Shown here piece by piece: positions 28,572 to 37,377 of a DNA stretch of 64,000 nucleotides; the stretch's first letter is position 1; each line of letters begins with the position of its first letter. A program made the position numbers and the translations under genes. The notes below the pieces were generated by a model. That model saw only the letters and a list, made by a program, of their open reading frames with translations. It made no database searches and had not been told where the DNA came from. Source of the stretch: an uncultured Erythrobacter sp. (GTDB lineage: Bacteria > Pseudomonadota > Alphaproteobacteria > Sphingomonadales > Sphingomonadaceae); assembly GCA_947488155.1 (NCBI GenBank), contig CANKYK010000002.1, positions 1,060,001-1,124,000 on the forward strand, written 5' to 3'.

Positions 28572-29795
28572 ATGGGGGAAATCCTATTTCTGGCGCACCG
28601 CGTTCCATTTCCGCCCAATCGCGGGGACAAGATCCGCGCGCACCATTTGCTGAAAAGGCTGGCGCAGATTGCCCCAGTCCATGTGGGTTGCTTTGCTGAG
28701 AATGCGGAGGATCGAACAGCCGTGGCAGAGGTCGATGCAATCGCTGCATCGCAATGTGTGGTGGATCGACGTAAGCCTTTGACGCTCGCCGGGGTTGAAG
28801 CCGTACTGACCGGCAAACCCGTCGGCCTCACCGCCTTTCACAGCGCGCGTTTGGAAAGCTGGATACAGCAAACCCTCGCCAAGCATCCCATCGACACAAT
28901 CGTCATTTTTTCCGGACAAATGGGGCAATATGTGCCCGATAGCTTTGCGGGCAGAGTGGTGATCGACCTATGCGATGTCGATAGCGCCAAGTTTGAGGGC
29001 TATGCCGAGGCAGGCGAGCGCGTCTGGCTGAATACGCGGGAAGGGCGCCTGCTGGCAGAGGAAGAAGAGCGCCTTGGTGCGCGGGCCAATGCAACCATTC
29101 TGATAAGCGAAGACGAAGCTGAACTCTATCGCAGCAGGTTGAAAGACTCATCGCGCGTGACCGTCCAGGTAATTGGCAATGGCATTGATGCCGCCGCCTT
29201 TGACCCTAGAGCGAGCGAGCCTCATGCGGAACTGCAGGCTCGCCAGGGGCCGCATTTCGTCTTCACTGGGCAGATGGATTATCGCCCCAATGAGCAAGCG
29301 GCGGAATGGGTCATTGAACACCTGCTCCCGGTTCTCCGGACCAAGTATCCCGAGGCCGAATGTCACATCGTGGGCCGCAATCCAACCGCACGTTTGCTAG
29401 CCCATGCCGATACACCAGGCCTAACCATTTGGGGCGAGGTGCCTGACGTCAAACCCTTCATCGCGGCGGCAGACTTCGTGCTCGCGCCGTTGCTGATTGC
29501 GCGCGGCGTGCAGAACAAAGTTCTAGAAGCGATGGCGATGGCCAAACCTGTCGTCCTCACACAGGAGGCTGCGACCGGTATTGCCGCGCACGACGGGGAG
29601 CATTGGCTGGTGGCACCTGCTGACCCAAAACAGATGGCCGCCCGGATCGAGACGGCTTTGTCCGATCCCGACGCTTTGTTCGACCTTGGAGCCTCAGCGC
29701 GACAATTCGTGCTAGATCGCCACGCGTGGAATGCCATGCTGGAACCGCTTGGCAATTTGATTTCGCCAGCAAGTGAGGCGCGCAATGCAGCCTGA
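28572..29795 (+). CDS. Exosortase A system-associated glycosyltransferase (GT4-like)
   Basis: A 407-residue GT-B glycosyltransferase. The N-terminal LFLAHRVPFPPNRGDKIRAH is the signature of the PEP-CTERM/EpsH1-associated subfamily; the C-terminal half has FTGQMDYRPNEQAAEW, IVGRNPTARL and the nucleotide-sugar-binding IARGVQNKVLEAMAM. It is predicted to add a sugar to the lipid-linked exopolysaccharide repeat at the inner face of the membrane. The last 11 bases overlap the xrtA start. Confidence 0.88.
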   Translation: MGEILFLAHRVPFPPNRGDKIRAHHLLKRLAQIAPVHVGCFAENAEDRTAVAEVDAIAASQCVVDRRKPLTLAGVEAVLTGKPVGLTAFHSARLESWIQQTLAKHPIDTIVIFSGQMGQYVPDSFAGRVVIDLCDVDSAKFEGYAEAGERVWLNTREGRLLAEEEERLGARANATILISEDEAELYRSRLKDSSRVTVQVIGNGIDAAAFDPRASEPHAELQARQGPHFVFTGQMDYRPNEQAAEWVIEHLLPVLRTKYPEAECHIVGRNPTARLLAHADTPGLTIWGEVPDVKPFIAAADFVLAPLLIARGVQNKVLEAMAMAKPVVLTQEAATGIAAHDGEHWLVAPADPKQMAARIETALSDPDALFDLGASARQFVLDRHAWNAMLEPLGNLISPASEARNAA

Positions 29796-30828
29796 GAAGC
29801 TCACGCAGGATTGGCGTCAACAAAGCTTGGGCGACCATGTGCCAAGCGTGTGGAGGCATCCGCTTGTGATTTTGGCATTGGCTGTCACCGCGCTCGTCGT
29901 ATTGGCGGCCCGCGAATGGGGTGAGATGCTGCACCAATGGTGGAACATCGATACCTACAATCACATACTGCTGGTGCCGGTCATCGTCGGATGGCTCGTC
30001 TGGTTGAGGCGTGATGAGCTCGCCATCGCGGCACCTAAGGGCTGGGTGCCTGGCCTCGGCCTGGTTGCAGCATCGTTAGCGCTGTGGGCACTGGGCCGCG
30101 CCACCGGGATCAATCTGTTTGCTCAGGCGGGCGCTGTTGGCGCAATGATCGCAGCTGCAATCGCAATCATCGGCCCGCGCATTTCCATGCTGCTCGTCCT
30201 GCCATTGGCGATGATGGCCTTCCTTGTGCCCTTTGGCGATGAGATCATTCCGCCTCTGCAAATGATCACCGCTGAGATTGCGATCTGGCTAACGCTTGCC
30301 AGCGGAGTGCCGGCTGAGATTGATGGTATTTACATCAACACGCCCGCCGGCCTGTTTATTGTCGCAGAGGCGTGTTCCGGCGTGAAATTTCTCGTCGCCA
30401 TGGTCACTCTGGCGGTGCTGATCTGCTTCACCCAATTCACCAGTTGGAGCCGCCGAGCGGCCTTCATGCTGGCGGCCATCATCGTCCCAATCCTAGCCAA
30501 TGGGGTCCGGGCGTGGGGCACGATCTATATCGCGCAGAGTCAGGGCGTCGAATTTGCCGAGGGATTCGATCACATCTTCTATGGTTGGATATTCTTCGCA
30601 ATCGTTCTGGTGATCATGCTCGCAGGTGCATGGAGATTTTTCGAGCGCGAGCCTGAGGGTGCTGGTTTCACCTCAGAAGAGTTGAGCGCAATGCCTTGGA
30701 TTGGCCAGCTTGAGCGCTTCAATTCCAGCCACACGGCGATCCTGATCGGCATCATCGTTCTGGCCGCACTCTCAGGAATTGTGGCTGCACTGATCCCGGC
30801 TGTCGCCATTACCACTCCAATCGGCTAG
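29785..30828 (+). CDS. xrtA: Exosortase A
   Basis: Polytopic inner-membrane transpeptidase that sorts proteins with a C-terminal PEP-CTERM signal. From ATG 29785 it has 347 residues and about eight transmembrane segments. The catalytic Cys is C197 in EACSGVKF, the Arg R242 in NGVRAWGT and the His H263 in GFDHIFYG, so the catalytic set is complete. The C-terminus ends shortly after one more transmembrane helix; no EpsI domain is fused and none follows. GTG 29773 is a less likely start. No PEP-CTERM substrate was recognised in this window. Confidence 0.92.
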   Translation: MQPEKLTQDWRQQSLGDHVPSVWRHPLVILALAVTALVVLAAREWGEMLHQWWNIDTYNHILLVPVIVGWLVWLRRDELAIAAPKGWVPGLGLVAASLALWALGRATGINLFAQAGAVGAMIAAAIAIIGPRISMLLVLPLAMMAFLVPFGDEIIPPLQMITAEIAIWLTLASGVPAEIDGIYINTPAGLFIVAEACSGVKFLVAMVTLAVLICFTQFTSWSRRAAFMLAAIIVPILANGVRAWGTIYIAQSQGVEFAEGFDHIFYGWIFFAIVLVIMLAGAWRFFEREPEGAGFTSEELSAMPWIGQLERFNSSHTAILIGIIVLAALSGIVAALIPAVAITTPIG

Positions 30829-30840
30829 GCGGCTCGGCAT

Positions 30841-32739
30841 ATGTGCGGGATTGCCGGAATTTTTCATGCGGAAACGCCCAAACCCGTGGACCCTGCGCGG
30901 GTTGAGCGGATGTGTGATGCGCTCATTCACCGCGGCCCGGATGGAGCAGGCGTTTGGACCGCTCCTGGAATAGGGCTGGGCCATCGCCGCCTCTCGATCA
31001 TCGACCTCGAAGGCTCTCCGCAGCCCATGCCCAGCGTCGATGGCCGCGCGGTTATCAGTTTCAACGGCGAGATCTACAATTACCGCGAGTTGCGCCGTGA
31101 GCTGGAACAATCCGGTGCGCGGTTCAAAACCTCTGGCGATACCGAGGTCATTCTCGCCGCATGGCAGCGCTGGGGGCCTGATTGCCTTTCGCGCCTCAAT
31201 GGCATGTTCGCCTTCGCGATCTATGATTTGGACAAGCGCAGCCTGTTTCTGGCCCGCGATCGGCTAGGTGTGAAACCGCTGTTCCTCGCACGTTTGAGCG
31301 ATGGGAGCCTTGCCTTTGGATCAGAACTGAAGGGCTTGCTCGCCCACCCATTGCTGCGGCGCAGGCTGAACCCGCAGGCGCTCGATGACTACCTTACCTG
31401 GGGCTATGTTCCAGACGGCCGCTCGATCCTAGCCGGGGTTGAAAAACTTGCTGCGGGTCATTTCATGTTGCTCGAACATGGTCAGCCGATCAGCGCGCCA
31501 AAACGTTGGTGGGATATCAGCTTTGAAGAGCGCGTGCGCGGGTCCGAGGCAGACCTGTCTGCGCAATTGGTCCATTTGATGCGCGAGGCAGTGCAATCGC
31601 GCATGGTCGCCGACGTGCCGTTGGGTGCGTTCCTGTCGGGCGGTGTCGATTCCTCCAGCGTTGTCGCTTTGATGAGTGAAGTTAGCGCGGAGCCTGTGCG
31701 AACCTGCTCGATAGCGTTTGATGTCGCGGCACTTGACGAGACAAGTTACGCACAAACGGTCGCCGAGAAATTCGGCACCGATCATGAGGCCCGAACGGTC
31801 GGGCAGGATGATTTTGGCGCCGTCGATGCGCTGGTGGGCATGTTCGACGAACCTTTTGCCGATGCGTCCGCATTGCCCACATGGCGGGTCTGCGAGCTGG
31901 CGCGTGAGAAAGTCACCGTTGCCCTTTCTGGCGACGGCGCAGATGAAGCATTTGCCGGATACCGCAGGCAAGTATTCCACCATCATGAAGAGCGTGTGCG
32001 CTCGATTCTGCCATCTGGCCTGCGTGAACCCGTGTTTGGCACGCTTGGGCGGGTGTGGCCAAAGGCGGATTGGGCACCGCGGCCATTCCGCGCCAAATCC
32101 ACACTGCTAGCACTCGCTGGAGGCGGTGAGGCAGGCTATGCACGCGGGCTTTCCGTAAACACGTTTGAACAGCGAGGGGCTCTGTACGATTCAGGCTTCG
32201 CCAGCGAGCTTCAGGGTTATCGCGGCGAAGATGATCTAATCGCCCTGATGAGGCACGCCCCAGCGCGCAGCGGGCTCGACCGGGCGCAATATGCGGACCT
32301 CAAATTTTGGCTTTCTGGGGATATTTTGACCAAAGTCGACCGCACCAGCATGGCCGTTAGTCTGGAGGCGCGGGAGCCCTTACTTGACCACCGATTGATT
32401 GAATTTGCGGCCCGCCTGCCAGAGAAAATGCGAGTGCGCGGATCGACCGGAAAATACCTGCTTAAGAAATGCATGGAGCGCTATTTGCCGAGCGATATAC
32501 TCTATCGGCAAAAGCAAGGTTTCGTGACACCCATTGCCGATTGGCTGCGCGGGCCATTAGCCAATTCTGCGCGGGCGATCGCCTCAAGCTCTCAGCTAGC
32601 TCAATCGGGCTGGTTTGATCGCAAGCACGTGGCTGACTTGGCTGAAGCACACATTGCAGGGCGATCGGACAACTCCAGAGTTTTATGGCAATTGCTGATG
32701 CTGGAAAAGTCGATGGTCCAGCTAGGCGTTAGCGGATAA
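30841..32739 (+). CDS. Exosortase A system-associated amidotransferase (asparagine synthase-like)
   Basis: A 632-residue class II glutamine amidotransferase. The N-terminal nucleophile is Cys2 in MCGIAGIFHAE; the synthetase domain has the PPi loop FLSGGVDSSSVVALM and ALSGDGADEAFAGY. This matches the exosortase A amidotransferase 1 family rather than primary AsnB, and it probably amidates a uronic or amino acid of the polysaccharide. GGCGG lies upstream of the ATG. It is the last gene of the rightward arm. Confidence 0.9.
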   Translation: MCGIAGIFHAETPKPVDPARVERMCDALIHRGPDGAGVWTAPGIGLGHRRLSIIDLEGSPQPMPSVDGRAVISFNGEIYNYRELRRELEQSGARFKTSGDTEVILAAWQRWGPDCLSRLNGMFAFAIYDLDKRSLFLARDRLGVKPLFLARLSDGSLAFGSELKGLLAHPLLRRRLNPQALDDYLTWGYVPDGRSILAGVEKLAAGHFMLLEHGQPISAPKRWWDISFEERVRGSEADLSAQLVHLMREAVQSRMVADVPLGAFLSGGVDSSSVVALMSEVSAEPVRTCSIAFDVAALDETSYAQTVAEKFGTDHEARTVGQDDFGAVDALVGMFDEPFADASALPTWRVCELAREKVTVALSGDGADEAFAGYRRQVFHHHEERVRSILPSGLREPVFGTLGRVWPKADWAPRPFRAKSTLLALAGGGEAGYARGLSVNTFEQRGALYDSGFASELQGYRGEDDLIALMRHAPARSGLDRAQYADLKFWLSGDILTKVDRTSMAVSLEAREPLLDHRLIEFAARLPEKMRVRGSTGKYLLKKCMERYLPSDILYRQKQGFVTPIADWLRGPLANSARAIASSSQLAQSGWFDRKHVADLAEAHIAGRSDNSRVLWQLLMLEKSMVQLGVSG

Positions 32740-32794
32740 CGCTGGCTAACAAGCTGGCACCGATTAACCATGCGGTGACCCAAACTGAAACGTA

Positions 32795-32826
32795 AATACA
32801 TGTTGTATTCGCAAATTAGCATTTGC
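32795..32826. promoter_or_regulatory. Two adjacent inverted repeats upstream of rpfF
   Basis: AATACA-TGT-TGTATT (32795-32809) and GCAAAT-TAGC-ATTTGC (32811-32826) are both perfect, six-base-arm inverted repeats one base apart, in the 203-nt gap between the amidotransferase and rpfF. They could be binding sites for a regulator of rpfF or small RNA hairpins ending the exosortase operon. No clear U run follows. Confidence 0.35.
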
Positions 32827-32942
32827 ACTTGAAGCATAGCCGCGCCTAGATCGTTTCATATCGGAGTAAATCGGCGATCCAGCTCAATGGAGCGAATAAA
32901 AGATCGAAGCTTCGCCTTAGTGGTATTTGGAGCAGTTCGAAA

Positions 32943-33866
32943 ATGGATAGCGGGGCAAGCAGGGCAATACCTTTTACGGACGACGATGAGTTGTTCGTGG
33001 AAAGCGCATTGCATGCTGCGATTCCAGAAGAGTTGTTTAAACTCAGTGAAATAGATGCGATGTACGACGATACGTCGAGCACGCTGTGGAGCTATATGAA
33101 TCCGGCCGATCGCCCAAGCTTTACGCGAGCGATGCTGGATAATTTTGAAGAATGGCAACGTCTGATTGCACTCGGTTTTGGACCGGGTAAGGTCCCTTTG
33201 CGTTACCTTGTGCTCGGCAGCCGTTCATCCGACGTCTTCTGCTTTGGCGGGGATCTCGCTCTTTTCCAAAGGTTGATCCGGGAGCGTGATCGCGACGGCT
33301 TGGTTAACTATGGCCACCGCTGCTGCGCGATCCTGCACCGCAATATCGAAGCGCTTGATATTCCCATGCTGACCATCGGCATGGTGCAGGGTGCGGCGCT
33401 TGGCGGCGGGTTTGAGGCGCTTCTGTCGTTCGACTACATAATTGCTGAAAGAACTGCGACATTTGGCTTGCCAGAGGTGATGTTCGGCCTGTTTCCCGGG
33501 ATGGGCGCCCACGCATTGCTGTCGCGCAAGATCGGCAGCGCGATGGCCGAACGCCTTATCATGTCGAACGAGACCTACACTGCAGAGCAAATGTACGAAA
33601 TGGGGATCGTTCATCAGCTGGCCGAACCTGGAGATGGGGTGAATGCAACGCGCGATTTCATCAAGAAGTCGGAGCGTCGCCACGCTGGGCTAGTGGGTTC
33701 TCGGCGGGCCACAAAGGAGGTCTGGAACCTCCAACTGGCAGAGCTCAACCGCATCACGGAACTGTGGGCGGACACCGCGCTAGAGCTGCGCGAACAGGAC
33801 CTGAAGGTGATGAACCGGCTTACGACGGCGCAAGAGCGACTGGCCGAGCGCATCGCCGCGGCATAG
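32943..33866 (+). CDS. rpfF: RpfF-type DSF synthase (enoyl-CoA hydratase/thioesterase family)
   Basis: Predicted to make a cis-2-unsaturated fatty acid signal (diffusible signal factor) from acyl-ACP by combined dehydratase and thioesterase activity. The 307-residue sequence recalls Xanthomonas RpfF in many blocks: DVFCFGGDLALFQRLIRE, GMVQGAALGGGFEALLS, GLPEVMFGLFPGMGA and RITELWADTALEL. The two catalytic glutamates of RpfF correspond to E158 (GGGFEA) and E178 (GLPEV), spaced 20 residues as in RpfF. No RpfC/RpfG sensor pair is adjacent. Its place right after the exosortase locus may link quorum sensing to exopolysaccharide. Start ATG 32943 with GGAG 10 nt upstream. The closest alternative is an ordinary crotonase, which I consider less likely. 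Confidence 0.85.
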   Translation: MDSGASRAIPFTDDDELFVESALHAAIPEELFKLSEIDAMYDDTSSTLWSYMNPADRPSFTRAMLDNFEEWQRLIALGFGPGKVPLRYLVLGSRSSDVFCFGGDLALFQRLIRERDRDGLVNYGHRCCAILHRNIEALDIPMLTIGMVQGAALGGGFEALLSFDYIIAERTATFGLPEVMFGLFPGMGAHALLSRKIGSAMAERLIMSNETYTAEQMYEMGIVHQLAEPGDGVNATRDFIKKSERRHAGLVGSRRATKEVWNLQLAELNRITELWADTALELREQDLKVMNRLTTAQERLAERIAAA

Positions 33867-33874
33867 AGCTCCTG

Positions 33875-34981
33875 CTATCCCTCGGCTCCATGTCCGAGAG
33901 CTAGATACTCATCGCTCTGCATTTCTTGCAGGCGACTAGCAGTACGCTCAAATTCAAAACTGCCATCACCGGCCTGATATAGAGCATCTGGCACGGTTGC
34001 AGCGGTGGCGAACAGCTTCACCTTGTGCTCGTAAAGCGCGTCGATCAGGGTCACAAACCTCGCGGCTTCATTGCGCATTTCTGGCCCCATTTGCGGGATG
34101 GCAACGATAATCACTGTGTGGAAGTTGCGGGCTATGGCAAGGTAATCTGGCGCGCCGCGTGCCTCTATGCAAAGGCGCTTGAAACTGAACACGCCAACCC
34201 CTTTCAAGGACTTGGGCACATGGATTGTGCGCTTACCGCTCACCTCCAGCTCCTGTGACGGCACATGTTCGGCATCCTCAGGCGCAAAGTCCGTTAGGCG
34301 GAAGAACACCTCTCGCACCGCGTCGGTCGCCACTTCGCCTATAGGCGTGTACCACGTCTTCAGATCGCCAATCCGATCAAGCCGGTAGTCAGTCGGGCCG
34401 TTAAGGCTGACAACATCCAGCTCGGCCTCGATCAAGTCGATGAACGGCAGGAAGTGCTCCCGATTTAGGCCATCCTTGTACAGGTCTTGCGGAGGCCGGT
34501 TTGACGTCGTCACAATCGCCACATTCTGTTGGTTGATGATCTGCGCGAACAGGCGGCTCATGATCATCGCATCGGCCGAGTTATTCACCACCATCTCATC
34601 AAAGGCCAGACAGCGAAGGTGGGCTGCAAGCCGTTCTGCCACCACGGGAATAGGATCTCCGCTCTCGGTCTTGCGCGCCTCTCTCAGCTCGGCATGAACC
34701 TCTTGCATAAAGGCATGGAAGTGGACCCGCCGCTTTTCCGTGATCGACAGTTGATCATGGAACAGATCCATCAGCATCGACTTGCCCCGACCAACCCCGC
34801 CGACCATGTAGACGCCTTGCGGCCGAACCTTCTTTGCGCCGAATAGCTGAGCCAGCAATCCGCCAGAGGTCTCCGCCTCCAAGTCCTTCTGCAGCCGATC
34901 AAGCTGCTCCGCCGCACGCCTCTGGTCCGGATCCGGCCGTAGTTCGCCATTGGCAATCAGACGTTCGTAACGCGCCAGCAT
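33875..34981 (-). CDS. zapE: Cell division ATPase ZapE (AFG1 family)
   Basis: A 368-residue AFG1-like AAA+ ATPase. Walker A is GGVGRGKSMLMDLFHD, Walker B LAFDEMVVNN, followed by VTTSNRPPQDLYKDGL. In E. coli ZapE acts at the Z ring during constriction; AFG1 homologues also help membrane-protein turnover. It is the last gene of a leftward operon with sdhB and a thioesterase; the neighbouring respiratory gene fits the wider AFG1 role. Confidence 0.9.
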   Translation of the reverse strand: MLARYERLIANGELRPDPDQRRAAEQLDRLQKDLEAETSGGLLAQLFGAKKVRPQGVYMVGGVGRGKSMLMDLFHDQLSITEKRRVHFHAFMQEVHAELREARKTESGDPIPVVAERLAAHLRCLAFDEMVVNNSADAMIMSRLFAQIINQQNVAIVTTSNRPPQDLYKDGLNREHFLPFIDLIEAELDVVSLNGPTDYRLDRIGDLKTWYTPIGEVATDAVREVFFRLTDFAPEDAEHVPSQELEVSGKRTIHVPKSLKGVGVFSFKRLCIEARGAPDYLAIARNFHTVIIVAIPQMGPEMRNEAARFVTLIDALYEHKVKLFATAATVPDALYQAGDGSFEFERTASRLQEMQSDEYLALGHGAEG

Positions 34982-35000
34982 CGATCTTACTCAGCGTGGG

Positions 35001-35459
35001 TCATGCGCGCGGCTTCATCTTGCGCACAATGCCGGAATAGCTCGCGACCACATCATAGTCCTGCACGATCTGACCGCGCACGAACAGCATGCGGCCCGTT
35101 TCGCGTACTATCTCCGTCACCGCATCGAGCGGCCGCTTAGGGTCGCCGCCGCCCACGAACTGTGTGGAAAGCTCCAGGGTCACAGAAGGGCCAGCATTGC
35201 CACTGCCCACAACATGCATGGTCGTGAACATGGAGATATCGATCAGGCTGAGCGTTACCGCGCCATGGATGATACCTTGCAGGTTCTCATGCCGCCGTTC
35301 CGGGAACATCCGCAGGCGGCACTTATCCCCCTCCGGCCGGGTGATGAGCTTTCCCATCACCGCGCCATTGAACAGCGTCTGGTCTTTCAGGTTCCAGTGA
35401 TTCCAACCTGGATTGTCAGGATCGGGGGTATGCTCGAATACCTCGTCGTCTAACGCCAC
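35001..35459 (-). CDS. PaaI-like hotdog-fold thioesterase
   Basis: A 152-residue single hotdog-fold protein. The core HENLQGIIHGAVTLSLIDISM followed by VTLELSTQFVGGG is typical of PaaI/YbgC-like acyl-CoA thioesterases; the usual Asp/Gly of the active-site helix is present. Substrate unknown. It starts 4 nt after sdhB ends, so it is co-transcribed with it. Confidence 0.8.
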   Translation of the reverse strand: MALDDEVFEHTPDPDNPGWNHWNLKDQTLFNGAVMGKLITRPEGDKCRLRMFPERRHENLQGIIHGAVTLSLIDISMFTTMHVVGSGNAGPSVTLELSTQFVGGGDPKRPLDAVTEIVRETGRMLFVRGQIVQDYDVVASYSGIVRKMKPRA

Positions 35460-35463
35460 CGGA

Positions 35464-36243
35464 TCAGATTTCGCGCTCTGCCATCATCTTCTTGGTCTCT
35501 GCGATCGCCTTCGCTGGCGAGAGGCCTTTCGGGCAGACATTGGCACAGTTCATGATAGTGTGACAGCGGTACAGGCGGAATGGATCCTCCAACTGATCGA
35601 GCCGCTCACCGGTCATCTCATCGCGGCTATCCGCGAGCCAGCGATAGGCCTGAAGCAGGATCGCAGGGCCTAGGAACTTGTCCGAATTCCACCAATAGCT
35701 CGGGCAGCTGGTCGAGCAGCAAGCGCACAGAATGCACTCATAAAGGCCATCCAATTGCTCGCGCTGCTGAGGCGTTTGCAGGCGCTCCTTGCCCGAGGGC
35801 GTCGGCGTAACCGTCTGAAGCCATGGGCGAATTGAGGCATATTGCGCGTAGAAGTGCGTGAAGTCCGGCACCAAGTCCTTGATCACATCCATATGCGGCA
35901 GCGGGGTGATGCGAACCTCACCCTTCAGGTCCTCAATCGCGGTGGTGCAGGCCAACCCATTCTTGCCATTCATGTTCATCGCACAGGATCCGCAGATCCC
36001 CTCGCGGCAAGAGCGTCGGAAGGTGAGGGTGGGATCAACCTCGTTCTTGATCTTAAACAGAGCGTCGAGAACCATCGGACCGCAATTGTCGAGATCGATC
36101 TCAAACTTGTCATAGCGCGGATTGTCGCCGCTATCCGGATCATAGCGATAGATCTTGAACGACTTTGCGCGGCCACCATCGGCCTTGTACACTTTGCCCT
36201 GCTTGCTGATCTTTGAATTCTTAGGAAGCGTGAAGGTCGCCAT
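35464..36243 (-). CDS. sdhB: Succinate dehydrogenase iron-sulfur subunit
   Basis: The 259-residue SdhB carries the [2Fe-2S] ferredoxin domain ([13 protein letters not shown]) and the C-terminal [4Fe-4S]/[3Fe-4S] ligands ([15 protein letters not shown] and [15 protein letters not shown]). It passes electrons from SdhA to ubiquinone. ATG 36243 gives the canonical [10 protein letters not shown] start; it overlaps the stop of a small upstream ORF as TAATG. sdhC, sdhD and sdhA are not next to it in the window, so sdhB is separated from the usual operon or follows genes no longer adjacent. Confidence 0.96.
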   Translation of the reverse strand: MATFTLPKNSKISKQGKVYKADGGRAKSFKIYRYDPDSGDNPRYDKFEIDLDNCGPMVLDALFKIKNEVDPTLTFRRSCREGICGSCAMNMNGKNGLACTTAIEDLKGEVRITPLPHMDVIKDLVPDFTHFYAQYASIRPWLQTVTPTPSGKERLQTPQQREQLDGLYECILCACCSTSCPSYWWNSDKFLGPAILLQAYRWLADSRDEMTGERLDQLEDPFRLYRCHTIMNCANVCPKGLSPAKAIAETKKMMAEREI

Positions 36244-36512
36244 TACAAATCTGATCCTATTGCGTTGTGACACCTATCTAACGCCTTAGCGCGCGAGGGC
36301 AAGACACGCTTTGTTGCGAGTATAGCCACAATTGTTGAGTAACGATCACCGGGGCCGATCACACCGGGCAGGCTCAACGCTTTGTCGCTACTAAGCCACG
36401 CTTGGAACACCTGGAACACAGTCCAGAACATGAAACGCGATCGATCAAAGACGCCTGATTGATCGAGGTATTCGATCAGTAATTTGCGGGATGAGCGGAA
36501 CTTACGGGCCAT
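36243..36512 (-). CDS. Possible small protein coupled to sdhB
   Basis: An 89-residue open frame whose stop codon overlaps the sdhB start as TAATG, and whose ATG is preceded by AAAAGGCGG at 4 nt. That combination supports translation and coupling. The sequence ([20 protein letters not shown] at the start, basic and with no clear domain) matches no family I know. It may be a leader peptide or a remnant of a former neighbour. Confidence 0.35.
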   Translation of the reverse strand: MARKFRSSRKLLIEYLDQSGVFDRSRFMFWTVFQVFQAWLSSDKALSLPGVIGPGDRYSTIVAILATKRVLPSRAKALDRCHNAIGSDL

Positions 36513-36530
36513 TGCCGCCTTTTACCTCGC

Positions 36531-37289
36531 ATGAGCGATGTAGGACACAGCAATTTGGATAGCTCCGCCTCGTGGCCAACCACCGCCGCAGTCTTCGGTG
36601 CGAGTGGAGGGATCGGCCGCGCTCTATGCGAGCCGCTGGCGCAACGTGGGGTGACGCGCCTCTATGCCGGATCACGCGCGGGCAGGGAGCCCATGGGCGA
36701 AGGCATCATCCCCTTTGCATTTGACCTTCGGGATGAGGCCAGCATTGCCGATGCCGCCGGCATGATGCGAGACGCTCCGCCTCAGATGGTCATCGTCGCC
36801 ACCGGCGTGCTGACCTTGGCGGATGGGCGCGGGCCAGAGCGGACCTACAAACGCCTAGACACCGCGACCATGGCAGAGGTGCTCGCGCTCAACACCATTG
36901 GCCCTGCGATGATCGCCAAGCACATGTTGCCGCTGCTGCCGCGAGAGGGGCGGGGCGTGTTCGCGGCGCTCTCTGCAAGGGTAGGCTCAATCTCGGACAA
37001 CGGGCTGGGCGGATGGCACAGCTACCGGGCATCGAAGGCCGCGCTCAACATGCTGCTCAAAAACTTCGGGCTGGAAATGGCTCGCACGCATAAGGAAAGC
37101 ATTGTCGTCGGCCTTCACCCAGGCACAGTGGATAGCGCTTTGTCAGAGCCGTTTCAAAAGGGCTTGTTGGACGGACAATTGTTCGATCCGGCGAAGTCCG
37201 CTGCACACCTGCTCAATGTCCTCAGCGGCCTGGACGCGTCACACAGCGGCCGCGTCTTCGATTGGCAGGGCGAGGAAATTAAGGCTTGA
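36531..37289 (+). CDS. Short-chain dehydrogenase/reductase (C-factor-like)
   Basis: A 252-residue classical SDR. The Rossmann motif is FGASGGIGRALCEPL, and the active site appears as YRASKAALNMLLKNF (Tyr-x3-Lys). It resembles the CsgA/C-factor-like SDRs often annotated as cell-cell signalling proteins, but the substrate is not evident. It is divergent from sdhB. Confidence 0.85.
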   Translation: MSDVGHSNLDSSASWPTTAAVFGASGGIGRALCEPLAQRGVTRLYAGSRAGREPMGEGIIPFAFDLRDEASIADAAGMMRDAPPQMVIVATGVLTLADGRGPERTYKRLDTATMAEVLALNTIGPAMIAKHMLPLLPREGRGVFAALSARVGSISDNGLGGWHSYRASKAALNMLLKNFGLEMARTHKESIVVGLHPGTVDSALSEPFQKGLLDGQLFDPAKSAAHLLNVLSGLDASHSGRVFDWQGEEIKA

Positions 37290-37377
37290 ACACAGCCAGG
37301 GCAATGTCAGCTTTCATCCCAAGGCCAGGCGCAGCTCAATAGCTGATCTTGAGGGCCGGAGCGGACATTCTCTCATC

